10,536 nucleotides of DNA. It comes from Candidatus Saliniplasma halalkaliphilum (GTDB lineage: Archaea; Thermoplasmatota; Thermoplasmata; Halarchaeoplasmatales; Halarchaeoplasmataceae). The stretch's first letter is position 1. The number at the start of each line of letters is the position of its first letter. The position numbers and the translations under genes are program-made. Location: NCBI GenBank assembly GCA_019594235.1, contig JAFDTG010000052.1, positions 1 through 10,536 of the forward strand, in the 5' to 3' direction. Positions 1 to 7,212 of this stretch are shown here, one piece after another. The notes below the pieces were generated by a model. It made no database searches, was not told the origin of the DNA, and saw nothing but the letters and a program-made list of their open reading frames with translations.

Positions 1-894
1 CCTTATACTGGCTTTCTTTCCGTTCTCAGTCAACCATTCTTTCATATTTCCTTCTATTTGACCAGCTTTTTTAGCGTTAGTTAGGCCGTAAACCGTAGGA
101 CCCCAAGAACTCTGTCCCACACCGTAAGTATGATTCTTTAATTCTTCGATGATATCTCCTACAGCTGGATGGTATATCCCTTTCTGAAAATCTGAGAAGG
201 ATTCCCCTACCGTTCTTTGGATCTCGGTCATGTGGAATCCAAAATCTTCGATATCTTTAGATATTAACGCCGGTAATATCCCCATTATGATATGATGACT
301 GATCGTCCTAGGGAATTTCTTATCAACTTTCAACTCCTCCATGATCGGCTGCTCTTCATCTTCATCGAATCCTTCCCATTCTTCGGCAGAGATGATGATA
401 AAGCGCCAATCCTTTGGGATTTTTTCTCTGAAAAGCATAGGGGGTATCTCCATAGGGTTACTCTTACCGCCTTCCAAAATGAATCCACCGTGTTTAAAAC
501 CGTAAGTACCTATAGCTGAGAATCTTGCCCTACCGATCATATCTGCGAGCTTTATAGGATCTATGTCGATTCCTGAAAGTTTTGCCATACCCAGCCCCGT
601 TCCTAAACACAACTGTGTCGTCGAACCTAAACCGACATGCCTAGGAATATTCTCTTCAACATGGATGTGGAAACCTTGATTTATACCCAATTTCTCTTTT
701 AATCGATTGTAAACTTTTTGAACTTCCTTTGCGTTCCTACCACTTGCTTTAATTTTCAATCCTTTTTCTCTTGGTTGGATTTCGATGGTGAAACCTTCTT
801 TAATGGTCAATCCCAAAGCACCGTAAGAACGGATAAATTCTCTACTCAAATCGATTATACCCATGTGAAGACGGGACGGTGTCTTAATTATCAT
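1..894 (-). CDS. mptG: beta-ribofuranosylaminobenzene 5'-phosphate synthase homologue (GHMP-like fold), 3' end cut by the window
   Basis: The family condenses p-aminobenzoate (or 4-hydroxybenzoate) with PRPP, releasing CO2 and PPi, as the committed step to the arylamine part of methanopterin. It is cytosolic and distantly related to GHMP kinases. I read 298 uninterrupted residues and no stop before the window edge; the family is usually about 320-330 residues, so roughly 25-30 C-terminal residues are missing. Visible motifs are TPSRLHMG at residues 5-12, the glycine-rich GHMP loop HVGLGSTTQ at 86-94, GRARFSAIG followed by HGGF ending at residue 138, PPMLFREKIP at about 152-161, and GVGQSSWGPTVYG at 258-270. 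The ATG lies in an ATGA overlap with the stop of the upstream epimerase; the nearest SD-like GGAG is 11 nt upstream, so coupled translation is likely. Its operon also contains folC, so the true product could be a folate-like rather than a methanopterin-like carrier. Family assignment is firm; the exact substrate is inferred. Confidence 0.86.
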   Translation of the reverse strand, partial: MIIKTPSRLHMGIIDLSREFIRSYGALGLTIKEGFTIEIQPREKGLKIKASGRNAKEVQKVYNRLKEKLGINQGFHIHVEENIPRHVGLGSTTQLCLGTGLGMAKLSGIDIDPIKLADMIGRARFSAIGTYGFKHGGFILEGGKSNPMEIPPMLFREKIPKDWRFIIISAEEWEGFDEDEEQPIMEELKVDKKFPRTISHHIIMGILPALISKDIEDFGFHMTEIQRTVGESFSDFQKGIYHPAVGDIIEELKNHTYGVGQSSWGPTVYGLTNAKKAGQIEGNMKEWLTENGKKASIR

Positions 895-1982
895 TCTGGA
901 TCTAACTCCATCCGATATTCTTCAACCTTATCCTCCAAAACATCGATCCCCAAACCGGGCTGATCCATCGTCCATAATTTACCGTTCTTGAATTCGAAAC
1001 CCGAAGTTACAGTTTCTTTAAGCATGAAATGACTGTCAAGGTCGGCGTATCGTATGTTTCCGCTGGTCATGTGCAGGTGTGCAGCAGCCGCTAAAGATGG
1101 AACTACTTCTCCCATACATCCAACCATGGCGTTTACACCGTAATCTTCTAAAACTTCTACGATCTTTCGTCCACCGGTGATCCCACTACATTTCATGAGC
1201 TTTATATTGATCAGATCGGCCATATCGTTATAACATATCCTCTCGGCATCCTTATGGTCTTTAATACTTTCATCAGCCATTATAGGAATGGTAGAACGGT
1301 TACTTACCTCTTTCAAACCGTCTTCGTCTCCTACCATAATAGGTTGCTCGATAAATTCTATATCGAGCTCGTTTAATTTTTGGCACAAAGAAAGTGCTTC
1401 CTTGACCGTGTAACCCTGGTTAGCATCTACCCACATGTCGAGAGTAGGACTTACCTCGTCTCTTATAGCTTTTAATCTCCTTATATCTTCATAGAGGTCC
1501 AATCCTATTTTAACTTTCAATGCTTTAAATCCTTGGTCCATGAATTCCCGGGCGTGTTGGACCGTTTCACCCCTCTCCATTATCCCGATAGTTCTATCGG
1601 TTACGATACCTTTTTCTCTTCCATCGAAAAGTTCGAAGACCCTCTTACCTTCTATCTTCGCTTTCAAATCGTAAAGGGCTATATCTACACCTGCAAGTGC
1701 AGCTCTGTCATCGGGTAACTTTTCTCTCTGTTCCATCCAGAACTCTTCGATTTCGATATCTCTACCTTCGATATCCTTTTTCATGGCTTTTATGGCTTTT
1801 AAAATCGATCCGGTGGTTTCATCGGTAACACTGTTCGGGGAAGCGTTGCCCCAACCGACTTTACCTTCTCCATGAACTTTCACCATCACGTTCTCAGCGG
1901 TGAGTTCCGATCCGGTTGCTATTTTAAAAACCTGGCTCCTATCTATTGCAATTGGTATATATTCCAATTTTTCAATTTTCAT
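891..1982 (-). CDS. dipeptide epimerase, enolase superfamily (L-Ala-D/L-Glu epimerase type)
   Basis: This 363-residue protein of the muconate lactonizing enzyme subgroup has a full catalytic set. An N-terminal capping domain (about 1-115) precedes a TIM-barrel domain. The general bases are K158 in the KVK motif (156-158) and K261 in NIKLMK. The Mg2+ ligands are D186 (VDANQG), E212 (IEQP) and D237 (ADES). ADLDS at 313-317 supplies the D-x-D pair (D314, D316) that in known dipeptide epimerases binds the substrate amino group, which is the main reason to prefer this over muconate cycloisomerase or o-succinylbenzoate synthase. In bacteria such enzymes recycle murein peptides; an archaeon without murein must use a different dipeptide, so the substrate is open. 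The start is strong: GGAGGT lies 8 nt before the ATG. It overlaps nth by 11 bp upstream and the mptG-like gene by 4 bp downstream. Confidence 0.88.
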   Translation of the reverse strand: MKIEKLEYIPIAIDRSQVFKIATGSELTAENVMVKVHGEGKVGWGNASPNSVTDETTGSILKAIKAMKKDIEGRDIEIEEFWMEQREKLPDDRAALAGVDIALYDLKAKIEGKRVFELFDGREKGIVTDRTIGIMERGETVQHAREFMDQGFKALKVKIGLDLYEDIRRLKAIRDEVSPTLDMWVDANQGYTVKEALSLCQKLNELDIEFIEQPIMVGDEDGLKEVSNRSTIPIMADESIKDHKDAERICYNDMADLINIKLMKCSGITGGRKIVEVLEDYGVNAMVGCMGEVVPSLAAAAHLHMTSGNIRYADLDSHFMLKETVTSGFEFKNGKLWTMDQPGLGIDVLEDKVEEYRMELDPE

Positions 1983-2640
1983 TTAAATAGACCTCCTTAA
2001 AATATTCACACATATCCGTTAATGGACATATCTGACAGTTCGGTCTTCTCGGTTTGCATATATTTTTTCCAAATTCGACCATCAACCTATTGATCTCGAT
2101 CCAATATTTCTTAGGTATCTTTTCCTGCAGTACTTTTTCAGTATCATCCGGATCTTTAGTATCGGCTATGCCGAGTCTGTTACTGATCCGATGAACGTGA
2201 GTATCCACAGGCACTGCTGGTTCTAAGAATCCATAAACGAGTACGCAATTACCGGTTTTCCGGCCTACTCCCGGCATATCGAGTAACTTGTCCAGATCTT
2301 CAGGGACCTCGTCATCGTACTCCTCATGGATTATTCTCGCTACCTCTTTGACCCTTTCAGCTTTAACGTTATAAAATCCCGCCGGCTTGATCAACTCTTT
2401 AACCGTTTCTAGATCAGCATCAGCTAGTCTTTCCGGTGTTGGATATTTATCAAAAAGTGCTTCTGATGCTTTGTGAGTGTTAACATCCTTAGTCCGCTGT
2501 GATAATATAGTGGATATCAGTACTTTAAAAGGTGACCCGCTTGGGATCTCCTGGGAGGAGGGGTCCTTACCAGGGAAAGCTCCTATCTGGAATTCATCTT
2601 TAAGCCTTTTTACCATTTCATCATAGTTTACCTTGTCCAT
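1972..2640 (-). CDS. nth: endonuclease III, DNA glycosylase/AP lyase
   Basis: This 222-residue base-excision repair enzyme removes oxidised pyrimidines such as thymine glycol and cleaves the abasic site by beta-elimination. It is full length for the family. The helix-hairpin-helix LLDMPGVGRKTGN spans about 119-131 and carries catalytic K128; D146 in VPVDTHVHR is the catalytic aspartate, at the same 18-residue spacing as K120/D138 of the E. coli enzyme. The C-terminal cluster loop has C195-x6-C202-x2-C205-x5-C211, the classical [4Fe-4S] pattern. The ATG lies 20 bp inside the end of folC, with a weak SD-like GTGAG just upstream, and the 3' end overlaps the epimerase. It has no evident role in one-carbon metabolism and is probably co-transcribed only. 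Confidence 0.96.
   Translation of the reverse strand: MDKVNYDEMVKRLKDEFQIGAFPGKDPSSQEIPSGSPFKVLISTILSQRTKDVNTHKASEALFDKYPTPERLADADLETVKELIKPAGFYNVKAERVKEVARIIHEEYDDEVPEDLDKLLDMPGVGRKTGNCVLVYGFLEPAVPVDTHVHRISNRLGIADTKDPDDTEKVLQEKIPKKYWIEINRLMVEFGKNICKPRRPNCQICPLTDMCEYFKEVYLNEN
1991..1996 (-). promoter_or_regulatory. strong ribosome binding site of the dipeptide epimerase inside nth
   Basis: GGAGGT on the minus strand lies 8 nt before the epimerase ATG and inside the last codons of nth. It is the strongest SD in the left operon and fixes the ATG at 1982. Confidence 0.75.
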
Positions 2641-3895
2641 CTTTTCTCACATCCCCTAAAAGATATATCGAACCGGTTACCAAAATAAGGTCTCCCTTCT
2701 TCCACACTTCAACTGCATCCATCAAAGCATCGATACCCTTTTTGAATGATTTGACTGGGCAGTAGTCTGAGAATTCTTCAGATAATTTGCTGCTCTCCAT
2801 CCGTCTTTCACTGTTAGGCTCTCCTACAAAGGCCATATCACATTCTGGACCTATGATATCCACCATTCTTTCGTGATCCTTATCTTCGAGAACACCTATC
2901 ACCAATAATAATCTTTCGTAATCTATCTCCTTTAATCCGTTTACCAAAGCTCGCATACCCAATATATTATGAGCGGAATCCATCATTATCCAGGGCTCTT
3001 TACTTATTACATCCATCCTCCCGACGAGTCTAGTTTTCTCGATACCCTTAACGATCTCATCTTTAGATACTTTAAATCCTTTGGAATCCAAACCTTCAAC
3101 TAATGTGACGGCTGTAAGAGCGTTTTCAGCCTGCCATTCCGTGAAACCTGGGACCTTGATCTCACCGTAACTTGGAAGTGATAATCTTAAAGGATGTTTT
3201 TTTATCTCGTACTCCCTGTCGAGGGCATACATATAATCTGCTTTTCTTTCATCACATACTTCCTTAAAGTACTCCCTCAAGTGCTCTTCCTTCTCTTCGG
3301 TAACGAAGTGATTCCCTTCTTTTATTATTCCAGCCTTCTCACCGGCGATCTTCAACTTCGTATCACCCAAGTACTTAGAATGATCCATACCGATGGTTGT
3401 AACCACCGAAGCACAGTTATCCACGACGTTAGTAGCATCTAGTCGTCCACCCATACCTACCTCTAATACTGCAACGTCTATGTTCTGTTGTGAAAAATGA
3501 AGGAAAGCCAAAGTGGTGAGTACTTCGAAGAAAGATGGTCTCTTTTCTGCGTCCTCCTTTTCTATCTTCTTAACGACCGGATCGACTACATCTATGAGCT
3601 TCCATAAATCGTCCTGGCTGATATTCTTTCCATCGACACTTATCCTTTCTTCAAAATAGGTTTGATGTGGTGATATATACATGCCCGTCTTATAACCGGC
3701 TTCTTCAAGTATATTCGATATGATACTGCACACGGACCCTTTACCGTTGGTCCCTGCGACTAGGATAGATTCAAAATCTTTGTGAGGATCGTCAAAATTG
3801 GCCAAAAAATCCCTGATCTTATCTAGACCTAATTTAACACCTATCCTCTGCAGGGAGTACATGTACTCTTCCGGTGAATCAAAATCCTTTTTCAA
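2621..3895 (-). CDS. folC: folylpolyglutamate synthase / dihydrofolate synthase (Mur ligase family)
   Basis: This ATP-dependent ligase joins glutamate to dihydropteroate and/or extends the gamma-glutamate tail of folates. At 424 residues it is the normal length. The N-terminal Mur-ligase domain has the P-loop GTNGKGS at 48-54, SPHQTYFEERI at 75-85, EVGMGGRLDATNV at 145-157, and the GEKAGIIK segment near 185-192 that in the family holds the carbamylated lysine. The C-terminal domain shows RLVGRMD at 289-295, DSAHN at 306-310 (commonly DGAHN) and TGSIYLLGDVR at 407-417. I chose the TTG start because the family N-terminus (YxYSLQRxGxKLGL, residues 11-24) lies just inside it and AAGGGTG sits 8 nt upstream; an internal ATG at 3862 would cut this region. 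The start overlaps the purH stop as TTGA. In an archaeon the substrate could be folate or a related pterin. Confidence 0.93.
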   Translation of the reverse strand: MKKDFDSPEEYMYSLQRIGVKLGLDKIRDFLANFDDPHKDFESILVAGTNGKGSVCSIISNILEEAGYKTGMYISPHQTYFEERISVDGKNISQDDLWKLIDVVDPVVKKIEKEDAEKRPSFFEVLTTLAFLHFSQQNIDVAVLEVGMGGRLDATNVVDNCASVVTTIGMDHSKYLGDTKLKIAGEKAGIIKEGNHFVTEEKEEHLREYFKEVCDERKADYMYALDREYEIKKHPLRLSLPSYGEIKVPGFTEWQAENALTAVTLVEGLDSKGFKVSKDEIVKGIEKTRLVGRMDVISKEPWIMMDSAHNILGMRALVNGLKEIDYERLLLVIGVLEDKDHERMVDIIGPECDMAFVGEPNSERRMESSKLSEEFSDYCPVKSFKKGIDALMDAVEVWKKGDLILVTGSIYLLGDVRKDGQGKL

Positions 3896-5421
3896 TGTTT
3901 GAACACCCTTTGTCCTGTAAATACCATACTCATATCGAATTCATCTACTGCTTCGATGACTTCATCATCCCTTATGGAACCACCGGGCTGGATGACCGAT
4001 TCGATACCGGCTTCAGCCGCCTGGTCTATTCCGTCCCTGAACGGGAAGAACGCATCAGAGGCCATTGTGCATCCTTTTGTTTCTAATACAGATTTCATCT
4101 CGGCTAGCTTAACAGCATCGACTCGACTCATCTGACCGGCACCGATACCCACGGTTTGGTCTTTTCTAGTGAATATGATAGCGTTAGATTTTACGTGTTT
4201 TATGACTTTCCAGGCAAACTCCATGGCGTTCAGTTCATCTTCAGTCGGTTTCCGTTGGCTTTTTACTTCCAGGCCCTCTCTTTTTATCTTGTACTTGTTC
4301 CTATCCTGAACCAGTAAACCTTCAGTCACCTTCGAGAACTCAACTCCTTCCACGTTCGGGTTCCAATCAGGGAGTTCCATTATCCTGATATTTTTACTGT
4401 TCTTTAGTACATCTACAGATCCCTCTCCGTAACCCGGTGCGATACATGCCTCGACGAATATTTCATCCATCTTCTCAGCCATCTCTTTTGAAATCGGCCT
4501 GTTTGCAGCTACAATACTACCGTATATCGATTTCGGATCACATTCGTAGGCTAGCTGATATGCTTCAGCGATATCTTTTCTGGTGGCTACTCCGGTAGGA
4601 TTGGTGTGCTTTATAGCTACGACCGCTGGTTCTTCGAATTCCTTAACGATATCAAGTGAGGCTTCTAAATCTCGGATGTTATTATAGGAAAGGGACTTAC
4701 CGTGGAGTTTTTCAGCTTTTAATATTGAACTCTCGGGTGTGTTTTCGGTCTGGTAAAAGACCGCTTTTTGATTGGGGTTCTCTCCATACCTCAGTGTTTG
4801 CACCTTTTTCCCGTAGATATGGTACGTTTCTGGGAAATCCTCGCCGATGAACTCTTTTTGAAAGTAATTATAGATAGAAGCTTCGTATTCTGATGTGTGC
4901 TGGAATGTTTCTACAGCCAGTTTCCTTTTGGTTTCTTTAGATATCTCACCGTTTTCTTCGAGTTCGTTGATGATATATTCGTACCTATTAGGATCACATA
5001 CCGCGGCTACATCTTCGTGGTTCTTGGCAGCTGCTCTGAGAAGAGTGACTCCACCGATATCTATCAGTTCAACAGCTTCGCTTAGGTCGTGAGATATATT
5101 GACGATCTCTTGGAATGGATAAAGACTAACTGCTACAAGATCGATCTTTGGCAGTGAATACTTTTCCACATCTTCCTCATCGGAACCCCTTCTGTAAAGT
5201 ATCCCTCCATGAACTTTAGGATGTAATGTTTTTACCCTTCCGTCCAACATCTCGGGTTGACCCGTTAAATCTTCAACCTTTTGAACGTTCAATCCGTTCT
5301 CAGAAAGTAATCTTCCTGTACCTCCCGAAGAGATCAAATCAAACCCGTTCTCGGTCAAACCTTTTGCAAATTCCACTATACCAGACTTATCATAAACGCT
5401 GAGCAATGCCTTCCGTGACAA
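3892..5421 (-). CDS. purH: bifunctional AICAR transformylase / IMP cyclohydrolase
   Basis: This enzyme performs the last two steps of de novo IMP synthesis: it formylates AICAR with 10-formyl-tetrahydrofolate, then closes the ring. The 509 residues contain both domains. The N-terminal MGS-like cyclohydrolase domain has SSGGT at 31-35 and DGRVKTLHPKVHGGIL at 60-75. The C-terminal transformylase domain has RYGENPNQ at 211-218, the catalytic KH pair at 271-272 in KHTNPTG, YGSIVAANRPI at 300-310, KSNAI at 411-415, GAGQMSR at 427-433 and ASDAFFPFRDG at 454-464. The TTG start is supported by GAGGTGGTG just upstream and by an N-terminus (KALLSVYDKSGI) that matches the family. Many archaea use other enzymes (PurP, PurO) here, so a full bacterial-type PurH is notable and matches the 10-formyl-THF-producing fhs gene transcribed divergently. 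Confidence 0.97.
   Translation of the reverse strand: MSRKALLSVYDKSGIVEFAKGLTENGFDLISSGGTGRLLSENGLNVQKVEDLTGQPEMLDGRVKTLHPKVHGGILYRRGSDEEDVEKYSLPKIDLVAVSLYPFQEIVNISHDLSEAVELIDIGGVTLLRAAAKNHEDVAAVCDPNRYEYIINELEENGEISKETKRKLAVETFQHTSEYEASIYNYFQKEFIGEDFPETYHIYGKKVQTLRYGENPNQKAVFYQTENTPESSILKAEKLHGKSLSYNNIRDLEASLDIVKEFEEPAVVAIKHTNPTGVATRKDIAEAYQLAYECDPKSIYGSIVAANRPISKEMAEKMDEIFVEACIAPGYGEGSVDVLKNSKNIRIMELPDWNPNVEGVEFSKVTEGLLVQDRNKYKIKREGLEVKSQRKPTEDELNAMEFAWKVIKHVKSNAIIFTRKDQTVGIGAGQMSRVDAVKLAEMKSVLETKGCTMASDAFFPFRDGIDQAAEAGIESVIQPGGSIRDDEVIEAVDEFDMSMVFTGQRVFKH
3904..3910 (-). promoter_or_regulatory. ribosome binding site of folC inside the purH end, supports TTG
   Basis: AAGGGTG on the minus strand lies 8 nt before the TTG at 3895. 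It supports initiation at the TTGA overlap rather than at the internal ATG at 3862. Confidence 0.55.
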
Positions 5422-5426
5422 TCTAA

Positions 5427-5435
5427 CACCACCTC
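5427..5435 (-). promoter_or_regulatory. ribosome binding site of purH, decides the TTG start
   Basis: On the minus strand the sequence GAGGTGGTG lies 5 nt before the TTG codon at 5421-5419 (8 nt if the GAGGTG part is taken as the core). It closely matches the archaeal 16S anti-SD. There is no in-frame ATG alternative that would keep the conserved N-terminus. Confidence 0.75.
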
Positions 5436-5465
5436 AATGTGAAGACGTATCTATTTGATAAGTTT

Positions 5466-5475
5466 TACTATAAAA
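5466..5475 (-). promoter_or_regulatory. candidate TATA box for the purH operon
   Basis: The minus strand reads TTTTATAGTA here, about 49 nt before the purH TTG. With the usual archaeal TATA-to-start distance of about 25 nt, transcription would begin near 5444-5446 and leave a leader of about 22-25 nt that includes the ribosome binding site. This is placement by eye, not mapped. On the plus strand the same bases read TACTATAAAA and could also serve fhs with a longer leader. Confidence 0.45.
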
Positions 5476-5503
5476 GATGGAACAGAACGTGACGGGTAAA
5501 GAA

Positions 5504-5511
5504 TTAAATTA
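5504..5511 (+). promoter_or_regulatory. candidate TATA box for fhs, spaced for a leaderless transcript
   Basis: TTAAATTA is centred about 26 nt before the fhs ATG at 5533, the distance expected if transcription starts at or next to the A of ATG. The purine-rich GGTAAAGAA just upstream is BRE-like. No SD motif occurs in the 20 nt before the ATG, which is pyrimidine-rich, in agreement with leaderless initiation. Confidence 0.4.
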
Positions 5512-5532
5512 CTCTTCCTTTTACTAACTACC

Positions 5533-7203
5533 ATGAAATCCGATGTAGAGATAGCACAGGAAGCCGAGCTAGAGCCTATTGAGGAGATAGCCAATAAGAT
5601 CGGACTGTCTAAAGATGATATCCAACCATCTGGAAACCATAAAGCGAAGATATCATACGATGTGTTGAAACGGTTTAGAGAAAAAGAGAATGGAAAGCTG
5701 ATCCTAGTTACCACCATGTCTCCTACTAGAAGCGGAGAGGGAAAAACTACCGTGACGATAGGATTAACCCAGGCTTTATGGAAACTAGGTGAAAAAGCTA
5801 CATTGGGTATCCGAGAGCCTTCCATAGGTCCCACAATGGGTATCAAGGGTGGTGCTGCAGGTGGAGGATTTTCCCAGGTCCTTCCCATGGAAGACATAAA
5901 TTTACATTTTACAGGAGATCTACACGCGATAGGGGTAGCACATAATTTACTTTCAGCGATGATCAACAATCATCTTCACAGGGGGAATGAACTTAATATC
6001 GATAGTCGTAAGATCGTATGGCCAAGGGTTGTGGACATGAACGACAGAGCTCTACGGAACACCGTCGTGGGTTTAGGCGGGCGTTCCCACGGTATGCCCA
6101 ACGAAAATTCCTTTGGTATAACCGCTAGTTCAGAAGTTATGGCGATACTTTGCTTAACTGAGAGTATAACTGAATTGAAAGAAAGGTTGGCCAACATGAT
6201 AATAGCATACACCCATGATAACGAACCTGTTAGGGCATCTGATATCGGTGGGACGGGCGCCATGGCAGCACTTTTGAAACACGCTATAAAGCCGAATCTA
6301 GTTCAGACCATCGAAGGGGTTCCAGCCTTCATACACGGCGGTCCCTTCGCAAATATCGCCCACGGTACCAGCAGTTTGATTTCTACTAAATTGGGCATGG
6401 CACTTTCTGATTATTTTGTAACCGAAGCTGGTTTCGGATCAGATCTAGGTGCTGAGAAGTTCTTTAACATAGTCTGCAGAGAAGGAGATCTAGAACCGGA
6501 TGTTGTCGTGATGGTAGCAACGGTTAAAGCTCTTAAAAGGCAGGGAGGCGTTTACAGGAAGAACCTTGATGAAGAGAACATCCCCGCCATGAAGAAAGGA
6601 CTGTCGAATCTTTCAAAGCATCTAGAGAACATCCAGATGTTCGGCCTACCAGTTGTCGTAGCTATCAATCGTTTCCCGGAAGATACAGATGCTGAGATAG
6701 AGTACTTGAAAGAACTGTGTAAGAGCATAGAAGTCCCGTATGCTGTAGCTGAAGTCTTCCAGAACGGAGGGGATGGAGGTATCGACCTTGCTGAAGTTGT
6801 AGTCGAAGAGTGCTGTAAAAAGAACGTAAACTTCAGTCCCCTGTATTCATTGAAAGAAGACCCAAAAGATAAGATCTACGACATATCGACTAAAATCTAC
6901 GGTGCTAAAGAAGTTGTTTATACCCAGCAGGCCGAGAGGGACCTTAGACGGATCCACAAAATAGGGTTGGATGAGCTTCCGATATGTATGGTAAAAACAC
7001 ATTATTCTTTATCGGATGACCGTAAACTTAGAGGCAGACCTAGTGGTTTTGAGGTAACTATCCGAGAGGTCAGGGTCAGCGCCGGTGCAGAGTTCTTGAT
7101 CCCCATGGCAGGTGACATAACGACCATGCCAGGATTACCGTCAAGACCCGCTGCCGAAGATATAGATATAGATGAAGATGGTTATATATCAGGACTATTC
7201 TGA
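5533..7203 (+). CDS. fhs: formate-tetrahydrofolate ligase (10-formyl-THF synthetase)
   Basis: This enzyme makes 10-formyl-tetrahydrofolate from formate, ATP and THF. The 556 residues are full length. Motifs in order: nucleotide-binding loop SPTRSGEGKTT at 63-73 (most family members have TPAGEGKTT, so R66 and S67 differ), REPSIGPTMGIKGGAAGGG at 94-112, PMEDINLHFTGDLHAI at 118-133, the MND-R-LRN segment at 169-176, GITASSEVMAILCL at 195-208, EAGFGSDLGAEKF at 298-310, MPGLPSRPAAEDIDID at 532-547, and the typical C-terminal GYISGLF. The ATG at 5533 has no SD and may be leaderless. It is divergent from purH, whose product consumes 10-formyl-THF, and 9 bp upstream of thyX. No folD is visible here; the link from formyl- to methylene-THF for ThyX must be encoded elsewhere. 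Confidence 0.97.
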   Translation: MKSDVEIAQEAELEPIEEIANKIGLSKDDIQPSGNHKAKISYDVLKRFREKENGKLILVTTMSPTRSGEGKTTVTIGLTQALWKLGEKATLGIREPSIGPTMGIKGGAAGGGFSQVLPMEDINLHFTGDLHAIGVAHNLLSAMINNHLHRGNELNIDSRKIVWPRVVDMNDRALRNTVVGLGGRSHGMPNENSFGITASSEVMAILCLTESITELKERLANMIIAYTHDNEPVRASDIGGTGAMAALLKHAIKPNLVQTIEGVPAFIHGGPFANIAHGTSSLISTKLGMALSDYFVTEAGFGSDLGAEKFFNIVCREGDLEPDVVVMVATVKALKRQGGVYRKNLDEENIPAMKKGLSNLSKHLENIQMFGLPVVVAINRFPEDTDAEIEYLKELCKSIEVPYAVAEVFQNGGDGGIDLAEVVVEECCKKNVNFSPLYSLKEDPKDKIYDISTKIYGAKEVVYTQQAERDLRRIHKIGLDELPICMVKTHYSLSDDRKLRGRPSGFEVTIREVRVSAGAEFLIPMAGDITTMPGLPSRPAAEDIDIDEDGYISGLF

Positions 7204-7212
7204 TGTGATGAT

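Noticed and set aside
718..963. 81-residue plus-strand frame opposite the mptG-like and epimerase genes
   Set aside because: It is antisense to two overlapping well-supported genes and has low-complexity composition.
891..1982. Muconate cycloisomerase or o-succinylbenzoate synthase
   Set aside because: The C-terminal ADLDS D-x-D motif and the NIKLMK lysine context fit dipeptide epimerases, and no aromatic degradation or menaquinone genes are nearby.
2621..3862. folC starting at the ATG at 3862
   Set aside because: It would remove the first 11 residues just before the conserved YSLQRIGVKLGL segment, while the TTG at 3895 has an AAGGGTG motif at good distance and couples to the purH stop.
5422..5532. 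tRNA or riboswitch in the divergent gap
   Set aside because: The gap is 111 bp, AT-rich, and shows no cloverleaf or conserved aptamer-like pairing by eye; promoter and RBS elements account for most of it.
5451..5969. 172-residue open frame on the minus strand
   Set aside because: It is antisense to the start of fhs, runs into the divergent promoter, and has a serine/proline-rich composition typical of a shadow frame with no family motif.
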